The notes below the pieces were generated by a model. That model saw nothing but the letters and a program-made list of their open reading frames with translations. It ran no database searches and was not told the origin of the DNA. 64,000 nucleotides of DNA from CBDCUW01 sp965222745 (GTDB lineage: Bacteria; Planctomycetota; Planctomycetia; Pirellulales; Pirellulaceae): positions 2,108,001 to 2,172,000 of the forward strand of contig CBDCUW010000004.1 of NCBI GenBank assembly GCA_965222745.1, in the 5' to 3' direction. Below are positions 44,509 to 52,597 of the stretch, one piece after another; the first letter of the stretch is position 1; each line of letters opens with the position of its first letter. Made by a program: the position numbers and the translations under genes.

Positions 44509-46341
44509 ATGAAACATCGAAGTACCCGAGACGTGGTGGACGACCTCCGCAACCACCAACGATTGATCCAAATCGACGACGAAGTCAATCCGCACCTGGA
44601 GATGGCGGAGATTCAACGCCGAGTCTACGCACGTGGCGGACCCGGTTTGCTGTTTACCCGTCTGCGCGGATGCCGGTTTCCCGCCGCATCGAACCTATTC
44701 GGTTCGCTGGAACAAGCCAGGTTTCTGTTTCGCAGTACGCTGGAGTCGGTGCGGAAGTTGATCGAGGTGAAACTGGATCCGTCGGCACTGCCGCGCCGAC
44801 CCGCTCGCTACGCCGGCGTTCCCCTGACGGCCCTACGGATGTTGCCCCGCAAATCGCGGCGCGGTCTGGTCGGCGCTTGTCGGGCCAAGGTTTCCGATCT
44901 GCCGATGTTGAAATGCTGGCCCGATGAAGGGGGCGCTTTTGTGACCTTGCCTCAGGTGCTGAGTGCTGACCCCCGATCGCCGGATGACCTGATGCGAGTC
45001 AACCTGGGGATGTATCGAATTCAGTTGTCGGGCAATCAGTACGATGTCGATCGGGAGGTCGGTCTTCACTATCAAATCCATCGCGGCATCGGCGTGCACC
45101 ATCGCGCCGCGCTGCAATCGCAGAGGCCGCTTCGCGTCGCGGTCACCGTCGGCGGGTCACCCGCGATGACCCTTGCCGCCGTCATGCCGCTACCGGAAGG
45201 ATTGACGGAGCTGACCTTCGCGGGAGCACTTGCCGGCCGGCGAATTCGGATGATTCGCGGTGATCACGCGCCGGTGTATGCCGACGCCGATTTTGCCATT
45301 GTCGGAACGATCGATCCGACGCAAACCAAACCGGAAGGCCCGTTCGGCGACCATCTTGGATACTACAGTTTGGAACATCCCTTTCCTGTGATGAAAGTCG
45401 ATCACGTTTGGCATCGCCAAGGCGCCGTCTGGCCTTTCACGGTCGTCGGCCGGCCGCCACAGGAGGACACGACGTTCGGCCAGTTGATTCACGAACTGAC
45501 CGATCCGATCATTCCGACGGTGATTCCCGGCGTAAAAGGGGTGCACGCCGTCGATGCAGCCGGCGTTCATCCGCTGTTGTTGGCGATCGGCAGTGAGCGG
45601 TACATGCCTTACCTGAATCGCAACGCTCCCGAAGAATTGTTGACACAAGCCAATGCGATTCTGGGAAACGGCCAGTTGTCGTTGGCAAAGTACCTTTGGA
45701 TCACCGACGATCCAGAGGATGAATTAGACCTTCACGATGTTTCATCGTTCCTCATGCACATGTTACGGCGAGTCGATTGGGGGCGCGATCTGCATTTTCA
45801 AACACAGACGACGATCGATACGCTCGATTACAGCGGAAGCGGTTTCAATCAAGGTAGCAAATTGGTGATCGCGGCCACCGGAGCGCCGATTCGTTCCCTT
45901 CCGACCGAGCTGCCCAGCGATCTTTCGCTCCCGGACGGTTACAAGAACCCACAAGTTGTGATGCCCGGCGTCGTCGCGATCGAAGCCCGCCCATTTACCT
46001 CCGCCAGCGATCATTCCGGTTTGAGCCGATTGGCGCAGTCCACCGACCCTCAATCGCCGCTGAACCAGTTTCCGCTGGTGACGCTGGTTGACGATAGCGA
46101 CTTTGTGGCTCGATCATTACAGAACTGGCTGTGGGTCACTTTTACTCGCAGCAACCCTGCGATGGATATCGATGGGGTGGGCGCGGACATCCAGAACAAA
46201 CATTGGGGGTGCCGTGGATCGCTACTGATTGACGCTCGGATCAAGCCGCATCACGCTCCCCCGTTGATCGAGGATGTCGAAACGAATCGCAAGGTCGACG
46301 CGCGGGCGGCACGTGGCGGTCCGCTAGCACGATTCCTATGA
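44509..46341 (+). CDS. UbiD family decarboxylase (possibly menaquinone-type)
   Basis: 610 residues from MKHRSTRDVVDDLRNHQRLI. UbiD family features: IDDEVNPHLEMAEIQRRV, FGSLEQARF, VTVGGSPAMTLAAVMPLPEG, KPEGPFGDHLGYYSLEHPFP, and AVDAAGVHPLLLAIGSERY. The length of about 610 residues matches the UbiD-like decarboxylase of the futalosine menaquinone pathway rather than the roughly 490-residue UbiD. UbiD enzymes use prenylated FMN made by UbiX, which is not in this window. The start is preferred because frames extending further upstream run into non-conserved sequence over the pepA promoter. The amidohydrolase at 47252-48412 gives pathway context. Confidence 0.85.
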   Translation: MKHRSTRDVVDDLRNHQRLIQIDDEVNPHLEMAEIQRRVYARGGPGLLFTRLRGCRFPAASNLFGSLEQARFLFRSTLESVRKLIEVKLDPSALPRRPARYAGVPLTALRMLPRKSRRGLVGACRAKVSDLPMLKCWPDEGGAFVTLPQVLSADPRSPDDLMRVNLGMYRIQLSGNQYDVDREVGLHYQIHRGIGVHHRAALQSQRPLRVAVTVGGSPAMTLAAVMPLPEGLTELTFAGALAGRRIRMIRGDHAPVYADADFAIVGTIDPTQTKPEGPFGDHLGYYSLEHPFPVMKVDHVWHRQGAVWPFTVVGRPPQEDTTFGQLIHELTDPIIPTVIPGVKGVHAVDAAGVHPLLLAIGSERYMPYLNRNAPEELLTQANAILGNGQLSLAKYLWITDDPEDELDLHDVSSFLMHMLRRVDWGRDLHFQTQTTIDTLDYSGSGFNQGSKLVIAATGAPIRSLPTELPSDLSLPDGYKNPQVVMPGVVAIEARPFTSASDHSGLSRLAQSTDPQSPLNQFPLVTLVDDSDFVARSLQNWLWVTFTRSNPAMDIDGVGADIQNKHWGCRGSLLIDARIKPHHAPPLIEDVETNRKVDARAARGGPLARFL

Positions 46342-46388
46342 TTCCATGGTGAACTTTCCACCCACTGCCAAAACCTGACGCTGCTGCC

Positions 46389-47195
46389 ATGCCCAAATTG
46401 CAAGAGCTTTTTCAATGCGAAGCGCCCGTCGCACTGATCACCGGCAGCGGATCGCCCCGCGTGGGTCGAGAAATTGCCTGGCAGCTTGCCCGTTCGGGTT
46501 GCCGGCTTGCACTGCATGCCAATCAAAGCCGTGCCGAAGCGGAAACGACAGCGGCACAGATCCGTCAAGCCTGCGAAACCGAAGTGATTGTCACGACGGG
46601 ATCTTTGCAGGAAGATTCCACAGCCGATCGTTTGGTCGACGATACGCACGGGCACTTCGGGCGCATCGATATCCTGGTCAATAGCGCCGCTATCTGGGGA
46701 CCCACCGCGTTGGAAGCGGTCACGCCCGTCGAAGTGCGGCGTTACTTTGAGATCAATGCGGTTGGGTCGTTTCTGTGCGCCCGTGCGGCCGGACTGCGAA
46801 TGGTCGATCAGAGCTGCGGCGGGTCGATCGTCAACATTGGTGATTGGGCAACCGTGCGGCCCTACTTGGATCACGCAGCGTACTTTCCCAGCAAAGGCGC
46901 GATCGAGGCGATGACCCGGTCGCTGGCTGTCGAACTCGGTTCACGAAACGGACGAGTCCGAGTGAACTGCATTCAGCCCGGTCCGGTGATGTTCGGCGAG
47001 GAGGTGTCCGAAAGCGTCCGTGAAAAGATCGCGGCCAGCACCCTGACCGGAAAGACAGGTACGGCCGCCCACGTGGCTCACGCCGTTGAGTTTCTGTGTG
47101 AAAACGATTTTGTCACGGGAGTCTGTCTGCCGGTCGACGGGGGACGAAGCGTCTACGCGCCCGACGGATTGCAAGTCGGATTGAACTTGGGATAG
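46389..47195 (+). CDS. SDR family oxidoreductase
   Basis: 268 residues, classical short-chain dehydrogenase/reductase. The cofactor loop is ALITGSGSPRVGREIAWQLA (a slightly unusual TGxGxPRxG form seen in pteridine-reductase-like members). NSAA replaces the usual NNAG, VNIGDWA provides the catalytic Ser region, and YFPSK gives the Tyr-x3-Lys pair. The C-terminus GVCLPVDGGRSVY is typical. It follows the UbiD gene by 47 bases, so the two are probably co-transcribed. Substrate unknown. Confidence 0.88.
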   Translation: MPKLQELFQCEAPVALITGSGSPRVGREIAWQLARSGCRLALHANQSRAEAETTAAQIRQACETEVIVTTGSLQEDSTADRLVDDTHGHFGRIDILVNSAAIWGPTALEAVTPVEVRRYFEINAVGSFLCARAAGLRMVDQSCGGSIVNIGDWATVRPYLDHAAYFPSKGAIEAMTRSLAVELGSRNGRVRVNCIQPGPVMFGEEVSESVREKIAASTLTGKTGTAAHVAHAVEFLCENDFVTGVCLPVDGGRSVYAPDGLQVGLNLG

Positions 47196-47251
47196 TCGGC
47201 AACTTCTCCGAAGTCGCTGCGTAATGCCAGGAGCGGAAAACTGGCCGACAA

Positions 47252-48412
47252 TTAACAAACAGACACGTACTCTGCTTCCACCAGATCGTCGTAGACACCC
47301 TCGATGGTTGCCGACATGGTGGCGACGCAACCGAGCCCCGGCCGACAGCCGACTTCGATCCTTCCCGCCGCCGGCACTGCCAGTGCGTCGGCACCGGCGG
47401 TCGTTGCCATTTCGAGTACTTTTTGCGGCGCGAGATCGGCGCGGTGTTTCAACAGAAACTGAACCTCTCGCCACAGATTCAAATCGGGATTGCTGGCTCG
47501 CGAATCGGTTCCGATCGCAACACGGACGCCCGAAGCCAACAACTGGGCGACCGGATGTCGGTCGTAGCCAAAAAACGCGTGAGTCCGCGGGCAGTACACC
47601 ACCGACAGGTGCGAATGCTCACTCAAATGCTGAATCTCGTTCGGTTGCAAATCGTTGCCGTGAACCAACAACACTCGCGCTGCTTTGGAAAGGCGATCGA
47701 TCAACGAAACCAACGGATCCTTTCCCCACGGGAACAAGCCGTCTCGCCACACGGAAAGTTGGCGAAGTGATTCGGAAAACGGACCTGTTCCGCAGGACAA
47801 CAATTCGCGTTCAGCAGGCGATTCGGCGACATGCATCGCCAGTGGTCGGCCGGATGTGGCTGAGTCCTCCACACAAAACTCAATCGTCTCGATCGTGGTG
47901 GAATAGGGGGCGTGGGGACTCCATCCCGCCAGATGATGGCGATCGACATGGTGCCGGGCCGCCTCGATCCGGCAATTGGCTCGATCCGGATCGAGTCCCA
48001 ACACTTCGGCGAAGGTGACCAGATGGGGATGGCTAGCTTCCGCCGGATACTGACAAGGCGGCGTGGTGATTTCGCCGATCAGGGCGACGCCCGCACTGCG
48101 CGATTCGCGCAAACCTCTCGCGACCGCCTGCTGTTTTTCTTCGTCGGTTGTCTCGCCCCGCGCCGCGATCACCTGTCCGATCCACTGATGCAGTGGCGTA
48201 CCCGGTTTGCCGATCGGCCGGCGGCAATCGGAGAATTCCAGATGTGTATGCGCGTTGACCAATCCAGGCAACAATGCGACATCACCCAGGTCTTCGGCAC
48301 CGGGTGGCGGCGGACCTTGGACCATTTCCCGAATCGTATCACCGGCAAGACGAATCCAACCTCCGTGAATCGGAGGCTGTGAAACGGGCACAATCCACCT
48401 TGCAGCAACCAC
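47252..48412 (-). CDS. Amidohydrolase, possibly aminodeoxyfutalosine deaminase-like
   Basis: 386 residues of the TRZ/ATZ-type amidohydrolase superfamily. Metal and active-site motifs: LPGLVNAHTHLEFSD, GWSPHAPYS, AMHVAESPAE, VLLVHGNDL and AIGTDSRASNPDLNLW. The 'NAHTHLEFS' start is characteristic of aminodeoxyfutalosine deaminase (MqnX) relatives, which would fit the nearby UbiD-type gene. S-adenosylhomocysteine or N-ethylammeline-type deaminases are alternatives. The start is GTG. Only 19 bases separate it from the divergent glycosylase start, so the promoters must lie partly inside the genes. Confidence 0.8.
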   Translation of the reverse strand: MVAARWIVPVSQPPIHGGWIRLAGDTIREMVQGPPPPGAEDLGDVALLPGLVNAHTHLEFSDCRRPIGKPGTPLHQWIGQVIAARGETTDEEKQQAVARGLRESRSAGVALIGEITTPPCQYPAEASHPHLVTFAEVLGLDPDRANCRIEAARHHVDRHHLAGWSPHAPYSTTIETIEFCVEDSATSGRPLAMHVAESPAERELLSCGTGPFSESLRQLSVWRDGLFPWGKDPLVSLIDRLSKAARVLLVHGNDLQPNEIQHLSEHSHLSVVYCPRTHAFFGYDRHPVAQLLASGVRVAIGTDSRASNPDLNLWREVQFLLKHRADLAPQKVLEMATTAGADALAVPAAGRIEVGCRPGLGCVATMSATIEGVYDDLVEAEYVSVC

Positions 48413-48431
48413 TCGCGTTTGATCGTCGTTG

Positions 48432-49034
48432 ATGAAAATTCCTCCTCAAAAAAATCGCTTGCCCCGATCATTCTACGATCGCGCGACGGAAACCGTCGCG
48501 CGGCAGCTGTTGGGCAAGGCGCTGCTGCGAAAGGTGGGTGATGCTTGGATAGGAGGTTTGATCGTCGAAACGGAAGCCTATTTGCCCGAAAACGATTTGG
48601 CCAGCCACAGCGCTCGCGGTAAGACACGCAGCAATGCTTCGATGTTTGCCAGGCCTGGAACATTGTATGTCTATCCGATTCATGCCAAACACTGCCTGAA
48701 CGCGGTCACCCAGCCCGAAGGAATCGGCAGCGCCGTCCTGATTCGCGCGATCCAGCCGGTCTGGGGAATCGATGCGATGCAAAAGCACCGTGGCCATGAT
48801 GACCTGCGGCGGCTGACCCGTGGGCCCGCCATGCTCTGCCAGGCGCTGCAGGTCGATCGCGGCGACGATGGATGCGACCTGGTCAGCAGCCGCACGATTT
48901 CTATTCGTGAAACAGGCGACGCGCCACCAATCGAAATCTCCGTGTCAGGCCGAATCGGACTCAGCAAGGCGGCCGATCATCCCTACCGCTTCTACGCTCG
49001 CGGTAACCGCTTCGTCAGCGGCCGGGCGAGCTGA
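48432..49034 (+). CDS. DNA-3-methyladenine glycosylase (AAG/MPG family)
   Basis: 200 residues. The AAG fold is clear: LPRSFYDRATETVARQLLGK, IVETEAYLPENDLASHSA (with the catalytic Glu), TRSNASMFARPGTLYVYPIH, then CLNAV, VLIRAIQP, RLTRGPAMLCQAL. It excises alkylated purines in base excision repair. It is divergent from the amidohydrolase. The ATG at 48432 is preferred over a TTG three bases earlier. Confidence 0.93.
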   Translation: MKIPPQKNRLPRSFYDRATETVARQLLGKALLRKVGDAWIGGLIVETEAYLPENDLASHSARGKTRSNASMFARPGTLYVYPIHAKHCLNAVTQPEGIGSAVLIRAIQPVWGIDAMQKHRGHDDLRRLTRGPAMLCQALQVDRGDDGCDLVSSRTISIRETGDAPPIEISVSGRIGLSKAADHPYRFYARGNRFVSGRAS

Positions 49035-49121
49035 CGGGAACCAATCTCCAGCAAGGTTCCTCTGGCAGCAAAAGCGAACGTTTGGTAACGGAGCGGCTGA
49101 TACGGATTGGGAGGAACCAAC

Positions 49122-49967
49122 ATGCGACATCTTGCTGATAAACGAGCCGTCGTGACCGGTGCCGCTTCGGGAATCGGCCGCGCCATCGCACTGGAATTGG
49201 CCGCCCACGGCACCCATGTCTGCCTCTGGGACCGCGATGCCGACGGATTGGCCGAAACGCAACGGCAGTGCCGGAAATTCGACATTGATAGCATGACGAC
49301 GCTCTGCGATCTGGCCTCATCGGATCAGATCACGGCCGCCACGACCAAGGTTTTTTCCAATTGGCCGACGGTCGATGTGTTGGTCAACAATGCCGGTGTC
49401 GGATACGAGGGTCCGACCCAACGGATGACCGCTGGGCAGTGGCAGGCGGTGATCGGAATCAATTTGCTGGCGCCGATTCAAATCATTCACGAATTCCTGC
49501 CGACCCTTTTGGCGCGTCCGGAAGCACACATTTTGAACGTCAGCAGCATGTTGGGACTTTGCCCGGCGCCGCGGGGTGCCGCCTACTGTAGCAGCAAGTA
49601 TGGTCTGGTCGGACTCTCAGAAAGCCTGCGGATCGAATACCGCCGCACTGGTTTGGGAGTGACGGCCTGTTGTCCCGGTTTTGTTCGTTCCAATCTGTTT
49701 GTTCACGGTCAGGGTGGAGATCCTTCGTTGCCGATCCGCAAACCCTCGCCCATCTTGTTCACCTCGCCAGAAAGAGTAGCCCGCAAGGCGGTGAACGCAG
49801 TCAAACACAATCGCGCCAAAGTGCTTGTCACTCCCTTTGCCCATCTCATGTGGTTTGCCAACAAGCATCTGCCGTCGTTGATCGAATACGCCAGTATGAT
49901 TGGCCGCCGCAAAGGGCCGTCGACCGAAGCCCTGTATCCGTTGGCACCACACGGTCACCTGCAATGA
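49122..49967 (+). CDS. SDR family oxidoreductase
   Basis: 281 residues starting MRHLADKRAVVTGAASGIGR. A strong ribosome-binding site (GGGAGGAACC) decides this start over a GTG 15 bases upstream. Cofactor motif TGAASGIG, NNAGVG, a catalytic Ser in NVSSMLGL and YCSSK (Tyr-x3-Lys) are all present. The C-terminal 60 residues contain a hydrophobic stretch near HLMWFANKHLP, as in membrane-associated SDRs of lipid metabolism. The stop overlaps the next gene's start (ATGA), so it is coupled to the alpha/beta hydrolase. Confidence 0.92.
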   Translation: MRHLADKRAVVTGAASGIGRAIALELAAHGTHVCLWDRDADGLAETQRQCRKFDIDSMTTLCDLASSDQITAATTKVFSNWPTVDVLVNNAGVGYEGPTQRMTAGQWQAVIGINLLAPIQIIHEFLPTLLARPEAHILNVSSMLGLCPAPRGAAYCSSKYGLVGLSESLRIEYRRTGLGVTACCPGFVRSNLFVHGQGGDPSLPIRKPSPILFTSPERVARKAVNAVKHNRAKVLVTPFAHLMWFANKHLPSLIEYASMIGRRKGPSTEALYPLAPHGHLQ

Positions 49968-50866
49968 CGGTTTCGGGTGCAGCACGCCAGGACGCCGATT
50001 TTTTCAGTAACGGTTCGCGGTGCGCCGCATGGCTTTTTCGGCCCGCCGAATCGTCCGAGGGCAAACCGCCAGTGATCGTGATGGCGCACGGTTTCGCCGG
50101 AGAACGAACGTTTCGATTGCCGGCCTACGCGACGAAGTTTGCCGATCGGGGCATGGCGGTGTTGGTGTTTGACTATCGTCATTTCGGCGATAGCGAAGGC
50201 GAACCCCGAAACCTGGTCGATTACCGTCTTCAGCATCGCGACTGGCAAGCGGCGATCGATCACGCCCGCACGATCGACTCGGTGGACGGTTCTCGCATCG
50301 GCTTGTGGGGTTCTTCGTTCAGCGGCGGGCACGTCGTTTCTGTCGCTGCCGACAATCCTTCCGTACGAGCGATCGTTTCCCAAGTTCCCATGCTGAACGT
50401 GGTTCGTTCGCTGAGAATCAAAGCACCGTTTTTGGTATCCGCCCTGATCCACGGTCTGCGTGACTATGGTCGTGCCATCATCGGGCGGTCGCCGCATTAC
50501 ATCGCGATGGTCGGTCCTCCCACCCAGTTTGCCGCACTCAACCAACAGGGGTGCGAGGCAGGTTATCGGTCGATGATTCCGCCGGAAAGGAAATGGGAAA
50601 ACCAATGCGCTGCCAGATCGTTGGTCACCACCTTGCTTTTTGCACCCAGCCGTAAAGCATCCAAGGTCGGCTGCCCCGCTCTGTTCATCATCGCTCAAAA
50701 CGACCAGGTGATTCGCGCCGGCGTGACCGAAAAGCTGGCCAGGAAAGTTTCGCAAGCGGAAGTGGTTCGGTACCCAGCCGATCACTTTGAGATCTATCGA
50801 GGCGAATTGTTCGAGGAAATCAGCAACCTGCAAGCCGATTTCCTAGCCAAGCATCTCCACCAGTAG
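49964..50866 (+). CDS. Alpha/beta hydrolase
   Basis: 300 residues. The nucleophile elbow GLWGSSFSGGH carries a G-x-S-x-S-G form. MAHGFAGER is the oxyanion HG region, FIIAQNDQVI holds the acid, and PADHFEIY the His. This is the dienelactone-hydrolase/BAAT-type group of about 300 residues acting on esters or thioesters. The ATG is fixed by the ATGA overlap with the SDR gene; longer frames upstream lie inside that gene. The two enzymes probably act in one pathway, possibly lipid or aromatic-ester turnover, which is inferred only from coupling. Confidence 0.88.
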   Translation: MTVSGAARQDADFFSNGSRCAAWLFRPAESSEGKPPVIVMAHGFAGERTFRLPAYATKFADRGMAVLVFDYRHFGDSEGEPRNLVDYRLQHRDWQAAIDHARTIDSVDGSRIGLWGSSFSGGHVVSVAADNPSVRAIVSQVPMLNVVRSLRIKAPFLVSALIHGLRDYGRAIIGRSPHYIAMVGPPTQFAALNQQGCEAGYRSMIPPERKWENQCAARSLVTTLLFAPSRKASKVGCPALFIIAQNDQVIRAGVTEKLARKVSQAEVVRYPADHFEIYRGELFEEISNLQADFLAKHLHQ

Positions 50867-50912
50867 GCCGACTCGTCCCCAAGTCGGCCCACAGCCTACA
50901 GCCTACAGCCTA
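50863..50912. repeat. Intergenic hairpin repeat copy 2 with a heptamer tandem repeat
   Basis: Positions 50863-50889 nearly repeat the hairpin of 39079-39103 (GTAGGCCGACTCGTCCCC then AAGTCGGC), starting at the hydrolase stop codon. Directly after, CAGCCTA occurs three times in tandem (50892-50912). The hairpin sits between two convergent genes and may serve as a bidirectional terminator. Confidence 0.65.
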
Positions 50913-50939
50913 TGGACTATGGTCCTTAGTCTTTAGGTA

Positions 50940-52526
50940 CTAGTAAACGTCGCGGACGTAGCGCTGTTGTTGGGTGAGATCGGCGACGTAGGTCTTCGCT
51001 GCATCGGCGGACATCTGTCCCTGCTGGGCGACGATTTCGACGAGCGCCGCATCGACGTCGGCTGCCATTCGCGAAGCGTCGCCGCAGACAAAGAAGAAAG
51101 CTCCCTGCTGCAACCACTGCCACAGCTGGGCCGCGTTTTCTCTCATCCGATCCTGAACGTAGACCTTCGCATCGCCGTCGCGACTGAACGCCGTGTCCAA
51201 CCGGTCGAGCGTCCCGTCGGCAAGATAATCCTTCAGTTCCGTTTCATACAAAAAATCACACGCCGCGTGCTGATCACCGAAGAACAACCAGTTTTTTCCG
51301 CTGCAACCGTCCGCTTTGCGCTGTTGCAAAAAAGCCCGGAAAGGCGCGATCCCGGTACCCGGCCCGACCATGATCATCGGGGCATCACGATCTTGGGGAA
51401 CGGTGAATCCGCCATGATTGGGTTGAACGAAAACTCGCAGTGAATCGCCTTCGGCCAACCGGTCGGCCAACATCGTGCTGGCGACACCCTTACGCAACCG
51501 ACCTTCTCGCTGGTAGGCCACCTTTCCCACGGTTAAATGCACTTTGTCGCCAACGCAGGCCATGCTGCTGGCGATTGAATAGAGACGTGGGTTCAGCGGT
51601 CCAAGTGTTTCCACAAATTCGGTGGCGGTCATCGGTGGACAATCGGCCAGCATCAAGACATCCAAGACATCGACGCCGTCGGCAGCACCGCAGTCAAGCA
51701 TCTCGGTGAATTGCTGTTTCGCCGGCTCCGATTGCGTTCGGCCGGTCAACAATTCGATCAACTCGTCACCGGGGTCTTTCAGGCAATAGTCTTCGACCAG
51801 GGCATCGACTAGGTTCTTCTTGACGCCCGAGGCAAGTTCGATGCTGAGCGTCGGATCGGCGGCGAGATGCTCGACGATACTCTCGGCTAGCTCGCGGCAG
51901 TTGGTGGGATAGACTCCCAACGCGTCGCCGACGTTGTATGGGATCCCCGACCCTTTCAAGTCGATCACCACGTGACGGGTGTCCTTTGCCGAACCTTCTT
52001 TGTTCAGCGGTCGCGATTCGATCAAACTGGCGGTGAAGGGATTCCTGCGCGACCATCCGTCGGACTTGGCCGGTGATCCATTGGTCAGTTTAGGCGGGGC
52101 GGCGACATTCCCTTCTTCTTTCAGCAGTTTTTTGATCATCTGCTTTGTCTCTTTGCCACCGGGGCTGCAGAGAGTCAGGTTGGTTTCTTCGCCCGACGCG
52201 ATGGCTTCGCTGTAGGTTTGGCAAAGGTAACCGCACGACCCGCAATCCAATTGAGCCATCGCCGCCATCAGTTTGCGAGGCAGCGGTTTGTCCTTGGCAA
52301 GTTCCATGCGATCGACGATTGGCAATGCCGAATCATGCCAAGGAAAATCTTCCTCCTCTTCTTCTTGCGGGGCTGCGGGAATGGCTTCGGACGCGATCCC
52401 AGCCGCAGCCAACGCGTCGGCGGGCGCCATGTTGGGTTGGATTCCCATCAAGCCTGAAAAGAAGCCGTTGAGCCACGCCCGCTGTTCTTCGGAGAAGGGC
52501 GCCGAATTGGGAATGAAACTGCTCAT
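50940..52526 (-). CDS. Fe-S/FAD/NAD(P)H flavoprotein reductase (CysJ-like without flavodoxin)
   Basis: 528 residues. An N-terminal helix APFSEEQRAWLNGFFSGL resembles the start of the nitrite reductase next door. A cysteine cluster follows (Cys95, Cys98, Cys102 and Cys120; LDCGSCGYLCQTYSEAI), as in Fe-S-containing sulfite-reductase alpha-type proteins. The FAD and NAD(P)H domains then show GDALGVYPTN, RLYSIASS, GVASTMLADRL and MVGPGTGIAPFRAFLQQR. The usual FMN flavodoxin domain is absent. It probably feeds NAD(P)H electrons to the nitrite reductase, and perhaps the nitrate reductase, of this operon. Last gene of the operon, 71 bases after NirA. Confidence 0.88.
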   Translation of the reverse strand: MSSFIPNSAPFSEEQRAWLNGFFSGLMGIQPNMAPADALAAAGIASEAIPAAPQEEEEEDFPWHDSALPIVDRMELAKDKPLPRKLMAAMAQLDCGSCGYLCQTYSEAIASGEETNLTLCSPGGKETKQMIKKLLKEEGNVAAPPKLTNGSPAKSDGWSRRNPFTASLIESRPLNKEGSAKDTRHVVIDLKGSGIPYNVGDALGVYPTNCRELAESIVEHLAADPTLSIELASGVKKNLVDALVEDYCLKDPGDELIELLTGRTQSEPAKQQFTEMLDCGAADGVDVLDVLMLADCPPMTATEFVETLGPLNPRLYSIASSMACVGDKVHLTVGKVAYQREGRLRKGVASTMLADRLAEGDSLRVFVQPNHGGFTVPQDRDAPMIMVGPGTGIAPFRAFLQQRKADGCSGKNWLFFGDQHAACDFLYETELKDYLADGTLDRLDTAFSRDGDAKVYVQDRMRENAAQLWQWLQQGAFFFVCGDASRMAADVDAALVEIVAQQGQMSADAAKTYVADLTQQQRYVRDVY

Positions 52527-52597
52527 GGTACGACGGTCAAAGGTGGCACTGGATATGAAAACGCGATCTGTTGTTGTTCTCTGGGTGGATGAACTTT

